12,471 nucleotides of DNA from Anaerolineales bacterium (GTDB taxonomy: Bacteria; Chloroflexota; Anaerolineae; 4572-78; J111): assembly GCA_012032575.1 (NCBI GenBank), contig JAAUSP010000185.1:1-12471 (forward strand). The letters are read 5' to 3'. The notes beneath the pieces are model-generated. The model searched no databases and was not told the origin of the DNA. It worked only from the letters and a program-made list of their open reading frames with translations. A program made the position numbers and the translations under genes. This document shows, one piece after another, positions 6,393-12,471 of this stretch. Each line of letters starts with the position of its first letter. The stretch's first letter is position 1.

Positions 6393-8281
6393 ATGCGACA
6401 ACCTGGCAAAAAGCTGATCATTACTACCCTGGTCAGCCTGTTGATTGGCTACGGAGTTTCCTGGTTTATTATGGTCGGCGTGCTCGACGCTCCGCTGCGG
6501 CTTTATGGCTTTGGCAATTTAACTTCTGTGGCCCTTCTGGTCGCCTTCTTGCTAGTTATTTTTCTGGATGGCCCCCTGGAGCTCAGACTGTTTGACTGGC
6601 CCAAAGCCGAAGCCGGCAAAAAGAGTCCCCCCAAAACCACCAAGCCCTACACGGGAGTTGCCGATTGGCTGACCACGGTTGACCACAAAAAATCGGCATC
6701 ATGTATTTTCTTTTCAGCTTCTTTTTCTTCCTGATCGGTGGAATTCTCGCCCTGGTCATCCGGCTTGAACTGGCGATACCCGGCCTGCAATTGGTCAGCC
6801 AGGCCCGCTACAACGAATTTTTTACCATGCACGGCACCACCATGATTTTCTTGGGGATTATTCCCCTGCTGGCTGCCTTTGCCAACTATGTGGTGCCGCT
6901 GCAAGTGGGAGCCAGAGATATGGCTTTTCCCCGGCTCAACGCTTTCGCCTTGTGGCTGCTGGTTTTTGGCGGTTTACTGCTCTACGGCAGCTTTTTGTTT
7001 GAAGGCGGCGCAGCCGGCGGCTGGACCGGCTATGCTCCCTTGTCAACCGCGCAGTATTCGCAGGGAACCGGCATGGATATGTGGATTGTCGGCCTCTATA
7101 CGGTGGGAACTTCTTCGATTTTGGGTGGTATCAACCTGATTGTCACCATTCTCAATATGCGCGCCCCTGGCATGGGTCTTAACCGGATGTCGCTGTTTAC
7201 CTGGACGGTGCTGGTGCAGTCGGTGCTGGTGATTTTCGGTACCCCGGCCCTGGCGGCGGCTTTGACCCTGCTGTTCATCCAGCGCAACTTTGGGGCCAAT
7301 TTCTTTGGGGCCGACGGTAATCCGGTTTTGTGGCAGCATATGTTCTGGTTCTACTCCCACCCGGCTGTTTATATTATGGTGCTGCCGGCCATGGGTATTG
7401 TCTCCGAAGTGCTGCCGGTGTTTGCCCGCAAACCCATCTTTGGCTACCGCATGATTGCCTACTCAACCGTGGCCATCGCTGTTTTGGGCTTTGTGGTCTG
7501 GGCGCACCACATGTTTACCGCCGGGATTGGCTACGGCTTTCAGCTTTTCTTTATGCTCGGCTCGATGGTGATTGCCGTACCGACCGGGGTTAAAATTTTT
7601 AGCTGGATTTTTACCCTGTGGGGCGGCTCGATTGAATTCAAAACATCGTTCCTCTTTGCCGCCGGCTTTATCATCACCTTCACCATCGGCGGCATCAGTG
7701 GTGTCTTTGCCGCTATTGTGCCGATTGACACTCAGATTCACGATACCTATTACATTGTCGCTCACCTGCACTACGTGCTTTTTGGCGGCAGTATGATGGG
7801 TATTTTTGCCGGTATTTACTTCTGGTATCCCAAAGTGACCGGCCGTATGATGAACGAAACTCTGGGGCACTTCCAGTTCTGGTTGGTCTTTATCGGCTTC
7901 AATTTGACCTTCTTCCCGATGCACATTCTGGGGTTGATGGGGATGCCACGCCGTTATGCCGATTACGAGGCCGGTTTTGGCTGGGAAAGCTTGAATTTGC
8001 TGATCACCATCGGCTCGTTTCTCGTCGCTGCCTCGATCTTTCCGCTGTTATGGAATGCGATCTACTCGCTGTTTCGGGGCCGGGTAGCGGTGGGCGACCC
8101 CTGGCAGGCCAACTCCCTGGAATGGTGGACCTCCTCGCCCCCACCGGAATACAACTTTCTGGAAATTCCCACCGTCCACAGCGAGCGGCCCACCCGCGAC
8201 CTGCGGCTGGACAAAAAGCCGCCTACGGCCCCGCCGAGTGTTTCCCCACCCGTCACCAGCCCGGCCCCGGCTGCCAAGTAG
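6393..8281 (+). CDS. coxA: Cytochrome c oxidase subunit I, A2 type, with N-terminal extension (apparent frameshift)
   Basis: This is the catalytic heme-copper subunit, 629 aa after restoring one base. A strong GAGGAGG precedes the ATG at 6393. Residues 1-100 contain two extra helices (~8-28 and ~41-59) and then the canonical COX1 opening DWLTTVDHKK. The A6 run at 6687-6692 needs a seventh A for the frame to continue as IGIMYFLFSF; without it the frame ends at 6734. Corrected ligands: His147 (MHG, heme a), His323 with Tyr327 (YSHPAVY, CuB and cross-linked Tyr), His372/373 (CuB), His458 and His460 (AHLHYV; heme a3 and heme a). K-channel residues Thr398 and Lys401 are present. The usual helix-VI Glu (HPEV) is replaced by Ala and preceded by YS, the hallmark of A2-type oxidases. 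The C-terminus is Pro-rich. A true null is unlikely with all ligands conserved. Confidence 0.93.
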
Positions 8282-8285
8282 TTGG

Positions 8286-10066
8286 ATGATGATTGGCATG
8301 AACAATTTACCTGTAGTTCAATCCAGCTTTAAACGACTTGCGCTTATCACCGCCAGCGAAATGCTGGCGGTGATTCTGATAAGTGCGCTGCGGCGGGCCG
8401 CTCATACCGGGTTAATCGGGCTGGAGCCGGTCTACTGGACGGCTCTGGGCCTGAGCGTTGTGCTGACCTTTTCCACGGTCGTTATGGCCTGGCGGGGCCA
8501 TCGTTCCCAGTGGCTTATTTGGGGACCTGCTTTAGCAGCGCTGGCGGCTGATGTGGGCCTGGTTGTTTTAACAGCAACCTCCACAGCCGTTGAAGGGTGG
8601 AGTGTCGTCGCCGGCCTGCTGTTGATGGCGGCGCACATCGGCCTGCTGCTTTTTGCGGCTATTGCCGCCGGAGTGCCGCCTCCTTTTTGGGCCAAACCGG
8701 CGTCTCTGGTTCAAGTCAGTGGGGCTATCTTCGTTTTCTGTTATTTACCGGAGCGGCCATTCTGCTGCTATTGGTGAGCGGCACGGTGGTCAGCGGAACC
8801 ATGGCCGGCCTGGCCTGTTCCGATTGGCCGCTGTGTGAAGGAGAGATTTTCCCGGCCACCCCCTCGCTGGAGATGGTGATTAACCTGACTCATCGCTTTT
8901 CCGTGCTGGCGGTCGGGGTGGCGGTAGCGGCGGTGATCCTGCAAACTCGCCGCAGGTATCCCCGGCACACCCTGCTGGTCAAAGCAGCTACGGCCCTGGG
9001 GCTACTGTTTTTAGCCCAGGTGGCTCTGGGCGGATTGAATGTTGTGTTAAAACTGCCCGGCTTGATGAGCGCGGCTCACCTGACTTTGGCTATGACCATC
9101 TGGGGCAGCCTGGTAATTCTGGCTTCAACTTATTATCTGACCGCCAAATCAACGCTGCCGCTTGAAGCAGAACCGGAGCCAACGCCCAACACGCCGCTGG
9201 TCTCGCGCCAGAAAGCAGCCGTTTATTTCAAATTGACCAAACCGTGGATTCTGGTGTTGCTGCTGATTACCACCGCCGGGGCCATGTTTATCGCCGCCGA
9301 GGGCGTTCCTTCGATTTCTCTGATCCTTTACACCCTGCTGGGTGGCGCTCTGTCTGCCGGCGGGGCCAGCGTGCTGAATAGCTATGTAGACAGCGATATT
9401 GACCAGCTTATGTCGCGTACCTCGCGCCGGCCCACTGTCACCGGGCTGGTAACGCCGCAGGAAACGCTCTTTTTTGGTCTGTCGCTGAGTACCGCCTCGT
9501 TTCTGGTTTTTGCCATCTTTGTCAATCCGCTCAGCGCAGCCCTGAGTACATTGGGGATTCTCTACTACGTCTTTTTCTACACGCTTTACCTCAAACGGGC
9601 AACCATCCACAATATCATCATCGGCGGCGCAGCCGGAGCTATTCCGCCGCTGGTCGGCTGGACGGCAGTGACCAATTCTCTCGACCTGGGGGCGCTGTAC
9701 CTGTTTGCCATTATCTTCTTCTGGACGCCGCCCCACACCTGGGCGCTGGCTCTGCTGGTCAAAAAAGATTACGCCAACGCCCGGGTGCCGATGCTGCCGG
9801 TGGTGGTGGGCGAAAAAGAAACCACCTATCAAATCTTTCTCTACTCCATTCTGCTGATTACGCTGACGGTCCTGCCCTTTGTGGCTCAGGTGATGGGCTG
9901 GTTCTATCTGCTGGCAGCGGTGGCCCTGGGTATCCCATTTCTTTATCTGGCCTGGATACTGTGGCGCGATCATCACAAAAGCAACAGCAAAAAACTTTAC
10001 AAATACTCGCAGCTTTACCTGGCCCTGCTTTTCCTGATGATGGCCCTCGACCGGACATTGTTTTAG
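8286..10066 (+). CDS. ctaAB: Heme A synthase-heme O synthase fusion (CtaA-CtaB; apparent frameshift)
   Basis: After a one-base correction this is a ~593-aa membrane protein. The N-terminal ~145 residues have about four helices, including AAHIGLL. The next four helices carry the CtaA signature ACSDWPLCEG with a Cys pair, THRF, and AAHL with heme-ligand histidines. The UbiA-family CtaB domain (from about base 9206) has TKPW, the prenyl-diphosphate motif NSYVDSDID (Asn codon at 9377), and YLKRATIHNIIIGG. CtaB farnesylates protoheme to heme O and CtaA oxidises it to heme A. The first frame ends at 8777 and the second is open from before it. The missing base lies between 8684 (T5 run) and 8724 (G4 run). 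The start follows the coxA stop by 4 bp; in-frame Met codons at 8286, 8289 and 8298 cannot be separated and no good Shine-Dalgarno is seen. Confidence 0.88.
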
Positions 10067-10075
10067 GGTAGCCCG

Positions 10076-10198
10076 ATGGATAAAAATATCGAGCGCAAAA
10101 ACAAGATTTTGATGGTTATTTTGCTGGTCATCGCCCTGATTTCGGTGGGCGGAGCGGTACTTTGGTTTAATATGTATGCCCCGTTGCTTCTAAAATAA
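10076..10198 (+). CDS. 40-aa single-helix membrane protein in the oxidase operon
   Basis: Reads MDKNIERKNKILMVILLVIA, then one hydrophobic helix (~12-33), and ends APLLLK. The charged N-terminus (K3, E6, R7, K8, K10) predicts a cytoplasmic N-terminus. AGGG lies 7-10 nt upstream of the ATG, and the start is 9 bp after the ctaAB stop, so translational coupling is likely. The position, before a subunit-IV-like gene, suggests a small accessory subunit or assembly peptide of the oxidase, comparable in kind to CcoQ-like or subunit-IV peptides. I do not recognise the family. Confidence 0.7.
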   Translation: MDKNIERKNKILMVILLVIALISVGGAVLWFNMYAPLLLK

Positions 10199-10221
10199 AT
10201 CTATGTGCGGAGTGTTTAGCC

Positions 10222-10455
10222 ATGTCTGAGACTGTTGAAAATTCTGTTCAAATCTCTACGGCGACGGTGAAGCCGGAAGATATTCACCTGCCCCCCAACA
10301 GCTATTGGCCGATTATTTTGGCGTTTGGCTTTAGTTGTATTATGGGTGGGCTGGCCTTAAATATTGCCCTGACCATTATCGGGGTTGCGGTGACGCTGGT
10401 GGCCGCTATTGGCTGGGTCATCGAGCCGGTTCATGCCGAAGAAGGTCATCACTAA
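10222..10455 (+). CDS. Small oxidase subunit IV-like membrane protein
   Basis: 77 aa. A soluble N-terminal ~25 residues with DIHLPPNSYWPI leads into two closely spaced hydrophobic helices (~29-48 and ~50-67), then IGWVIEPVHAEEGHH. The PxSYWP entry into a helical hairpin and the GWVxEP exit resemble the small subunit-IV-like proteins found in bacterial cytochrome oxidase operons. GGAG (10208-10211) precedes the ATG. It is the last gene of the operon, 23 bp after the 40-aa gene. The role is structural or in stability by inference; no cofactor ligands are visible, although the tail ends in two His. Confidence 0.7.
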   Translation: MSETVENSVQISTATVKPEDIHLPPNSYWPIILAFGFSCIMGGLALNIALTIIGVAVTLVAAIGWVIEPVHAEEGHH

Positions 10456-10778
10456 TTTCTCTGAAAATAATCCGCAGATGGCGCGTTGTAAATAACGTGC
10501 CGCCCACTCTGCCCGGCGCTTGGTACGGGCAAAAATCAGCACCCTCTCCTATAATCTTTTGGGCTGCTTCAAGCTATAATAATGATATGCAGCCCCCGAT
10601 TCCCGCTCACAAAAGTCAATACGTAACGAGGCAATTGAAGTCTGGCGCTGTGAGCGATGACTGATCCGCGCCGGGAGGGTGGCGTAACTTGGCTGTAACT
10701 GTACTTTGCTATGATAGCATAGGCCGATTCGATAAAACTAAAGACTGATCCGCTGCTAGAGGGGAGAGGAAGAGGGCA
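10456..10778. other. Non-coding gap after the oxidase operon
   Basis: These 323 bp hold no plausible gene. A hairpin at 10480-10501 (8 bp with one G-U, 6-nt loop) lies 25 nt after the last oxidase gene and may mark its 3' end, but no T-run follows. Two bare TATAAT strings (10550-10555, 10575-10580) lack good -35 boxes. TTGGCT (10689-10694) with TATGAT (10710-10715) has only a 15-bp spacer and is a weak promoter candidate for the next gene. The 11-mer GACTGATCCGC occurs twice, at 10659-10669 and 10743-10753. GAGGGGAGAGGAAGAGG before 10779 supplies the ribosome site. Confidence 0.4.
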
Positions 10779-11965
10779 ATGGCGCACGATAAAAAGTTGT
10801 CGGAGAACTTCAAGCTGTGGGAACAATGGACCTCCACCTACACCGATACGGTTTACGGAGCGATGGAGGAAACAATGGAGCAGTGGTTCAAACTCTGGCA
10901 AATGCCCACGTCAGCCAATGGCTCCACCAGCCACCACAAACCAGAAGCAGCGCCGGCGCCACTGCCGCCCGATTCTGAGCCGGTCTGGACGTTTCGCGGC
11001 TACCAACTACGGGCGGGAGACTTTACCGCCGCGATGGTCCACTTTTTTCGTGCTCTGATCAGCCGGGCCGATTTCTGGCGCAGCCGCCTGGACAGCACCA
11101 CCAATTGGGCGGTCATCACCACCGCAGCCACCTTGTCGCTCTCCTGGGACCCCCGGATTATTATCCTCAACACCCTGCTGGTAACACTGTTCCTCTACAT
11201 CGAAGCCCGCCGGTATCGCTACTATGAACTGTATAGCTACCGGGCCTGGCTGCTGGAAACTGATTTCTTTGCCACCATGCTGGTACCGCCGTTTCGTCCC
11301 GCGCCCGATTGGGCCGAGAGTCTGGCTGAAAGCCTGCTCAAGCCCAAATTCTCCATCTCGATGTGGGAAGCCTTTGGCCGGCGCTTCCGGCGAAACTATA
11401 TTTGGATTTATCTGATCCTGTGGGTGGCCTGGCTGCTGCATGTCTGGCTGCACCCGACGCCGCTTAATTCGTGGGCTGAATTTGCCAGCCGGGCGGCGAT
11501 TGGGCAACTGCCGGCCTGGATGGTGCTGGCTACGGGTCTGTTTTTTAATGGGGTGCTGATAGGGGTTGGCCTGCTAACCATGTCGCTGCGGCATGCCACC
11601 GGCGACATCATTTCCGGCGACGGCGAATTTAGCAATCTCTTTGGCCTTAAATTGCAGCCATCTGCCCGGCAGCAGGAACGGTTTCGGGCTAACAACCGCG
11701 AGCAGTATCTGGCTTTTGTCACATCCGCCCAGGTCGGGCGGATCGCCGAGCGGATCAACCAGGAAATAGGCTGTCCGCTGTTAACGTTATGCAACTTCGC
11801 CACCACCGAGTTGACCCCAGTCCTTATGATTTCGCCTCTGGGCGCATCGAATATCGGCCCCCTCAAAAACTAGTCAGCAGCGCCGACCCTCAAGCCAACG
11901 TTATCATTCTGCCGGCCCAAGAGGTGCTGAAGCCGCAAAATAGCCAAGCCCCGCCACTACACTAA
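10779..11965 (+). CDS. DUF2270 integral membrane protein (apparent frameshift near C-terminus)
   Basis: About 395 aa after correction. Residues 1-66 are a hydrophilic leader rich in Trp and acidic residues (FKLWEQWTSTYTDTVYGAME) followed by a Pro/Ala linker. The DUF2270 pattern follows: FFRALISRADFWRSRLDSTTNW (~89-110), a helix (~118-140), EARRYRYYELYSYR (142-155), and FGRRFRRNYIWIYL leading to further helices (~198-221, ~245-268). The tail is soluble. The first frame stops at 11873, but from about 11764 the next frame reads RLSAVNVMQLRHHRVDPSPY and then DFASGRIEYRPP, running to TAA at 11963-11965; one extra A in the AAA at 11764-11766 would join them. The function of DUF2270 is unknown. It has its own ribosome site and a long upstream gap, so it is probably not part of the oxidase operon. 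Confidence 0.72.
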
Positions 11966-11966
11966 A

Positions 11967-12293
11967 TTACCGTGGCCCAGGCGCAATGCCCATCAAGATG
12001 GTCAGCCGTTCTGTCCCCCGGTTTTCAACCCCGTGGGGCATCCCGGCAACAGCCCAGACAATGTGACCCGGCCCAACCTCCGTCACCTCTTCCCCGACGG
12101 TGAACAGGCCAACCCCTGCGAGGACAAAATAGAATTTATCCTGATCACTGTGCTCATGCACGTGCTGCGCCTGCCCCGGCTCCAGACAGTTGAGACCAAT
12201 CAGCAAATGCTGACCGGCAAACAGGGTGGCTTTATAAAACTTATCGGCCTTTGCGCCGGTGAAATCCTGGTAATGGGCGATGTTGGCGGGCAT
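11967..12293 (-). CDS. Small single-domain cupin
   Basis: 108 aa, one cupin fold. Motif 1 reads GQAQHVHEHSDQDKFYFVLAG (residues ~40-60), with two or three His as metal ligands and QDKFYFVLAG as the following strand. Motif 2 reads GPGHIVWAVAGMPHGVENRG, with His at PHG as the third His ligand. The usual Pro of the PxG turn is replaced. The expected Glu of motif 1 is Gln or Asp here, so metal binding may differ. AGGAG lies 6-10 nt before the ATG, fixing the start. The stop lies one base from the stop of the convergent DUF2270 gene, with no terminator visible between them. The substrate or signalling role is unknown. Confidence 0.82.
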   Translation of the reverse strand: MPANIAHYQDFTGAKADKFYKATLFAGQHLLIGLNCLEPGQAQHVHEHSDQDKFYFVLAGVGLFTVGEEVTEVGPGHIVWAVAGMPHGVENRGTERLTILMGIAPGPR

Positions 12294-12307
12294 TGTTTCT
12301 CCTAAAA

Positions 12308-12380
12308 AAGGAACTGAGGAACTAAAGGAACTGAAGGGAACTCTGTCTCCTTCAGTTCCTTTAGTTCCCTCAGTTCCCTT
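12308..12380. repeat. Long inverted repeat built from GGAACTRA units
   Basis: Left arm 12310-12337 (28 nt) is perfectly complementary to right arm 12349-12377 (29 nt) apart from one extra C in the right arm; two A-T pairs extend it outside. The loop is 11 nt. Each arm is itself three near-copies of GGAACT followed by GA or AA, so the structure combines tandem and inverted repetition. It starts just upstream of the cupin ribosome site, so a cupin transcript initiating to its right would carry this hairpin in its leader, while transcription from the right could be halted by it. Confidence 0.75.
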
Positions 12381-12383
12381 CTT

Positions 12384-12470
12384 TTATATCTCCAATGGTA
12401 TCTTCTCAATAATTTCGGGTAGGGGCACGGCCTCGCGCCTGCCCCAGGGGGCGACCGCAAGGGTTTCGCC
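12384..12470 (-). CDS. Possible C-terminal end of a gene running in from the right
   Basis: On the minus strand 28 codons are open from the window edge and end with TAA at 12386-12384: GETLAVAPWGRREAVPLPEI, then IEKIPLEI. The last part looks like an amphipathic protein tail, but the first two thirds coincide with a GC-rich hairpin repeat, which can be open by chance. No family can be named from so little. Confidence 0.3.
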   Translation of the reverse strand, partial: GETLAVAPWGRREAVPLPEIIEKIPLEI

Positions 12471-12471
12471 C
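12420..12471. repeat. GC-rich double-hairpin repeat, cut by window edge
   Basis: The first stem pairs GGGGCA (12422-12427) with TGCCCC (12440-12445) and GGC with GCC inside, with one bulged C and a 5-nt loop. The second pairs GGGCGA (12449-12454) with TCGCCC (12466-12471). The TAGGGGC start and back-to-back stems resemble the widespread GC-rich palindromic intergenic repeats of many bacteria; the right end is outside the window. Confidence 0.45.

Noticed and set aside
6687..6734. Programmed -1 frameshift at the A6 run of coxA
   Set aside because: A -1 slip would give the correct protein, but the run does not form an X XXY YYZ heptamer in frame, and four other genes have similar one-base breaks, one of them in the opposite direction.
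9149..9976. Long minus-strand open frame (275 codons) opposite ctaB
   Set aside because: It is rich in Gln, Arg and His with no domain pattern, and mirrors the codon bias of the strongly supported CtaB sequence.
10335..10664. Plus-strand open frame of 109 codons overlapping the subunit-IV gene
   Set aside because: It starts inside the supported 77-aa gene in another frame and continues through non-coding sequence.

Overview
The window looks like chromosomal DNA of an uncultured aerobic bacterium, most likely a Chloroflexota (Anaerolineae-like) lineage. That placement is inference from family content: an A2-type caa3 oxidase, a CtaA-CtaB fusion, DUF2270 and YtkA-like membrane proteins, and moderately high GC. 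No rRNA or other phylogenetic marker is present. I see no tRNA, rRNA, CRISPR array, integrase or transposase.

Layout. Bases 2-215 are the 3' end of ilvD. A palindrome follows, then galK (294-1442, +). Bases 1477-2338 hold three different palindromic or terminal-inverted-repeat elements and, on the minus strand, a secreted membrane-anchored YtkA/FixH-like protein (1560-2108). Also on the minus strand are a DUF900-type alpha/beta hydrolase (2341-3317, frame broken) and a polytopic membrane ferredoxin resembling FixG/CcoG/NapH (3538-5019). A 303-bp divergent promoter region separates these from a plus-strand cytochrome oxidase operon. That operon runs: coxB with a fused cytochrome c domain (5323-6363), coxA (6393-8281), a heme A synthase/heme O synthase fusion (8286-10066), a 40-aa single-helix protein (10076-10198) and a 77-aa subunit-IV-like protein (10222-10455). 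A 323-bp gap leads to a DUF2270 membrane protein (10779-11965), convergent with a cupin (11967-12293, -). The right end carries a long inverted repeat and a GC-rich hairpin repeat running off the window.

How it fits together. CoxB, CoxA and the two small membrane proteins would form the core of a caa3-type cytochrome c oxidase. The CtaA-CtaB fusion would make its heme (protoheme to heme O to heme A). The divergent ferredoxin and the YtkA-like protein are plausible redox or copper-delivery assembly factors, by analogy with FixG and FixH. No subunit III gene is present here.

Caution. Five genes (ilvD, the DUF900 hydrolase, coxA, ctaA-ctaB, DUF2270) each appear broken by a single-base indel, mostly in or beside a mononucleotide run, and in each the reading continues in another frame. 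The simplest explanation is residual consensus error in the assembly, so I annotate these as single genes with a suspected indel and not as true pseudogenes.
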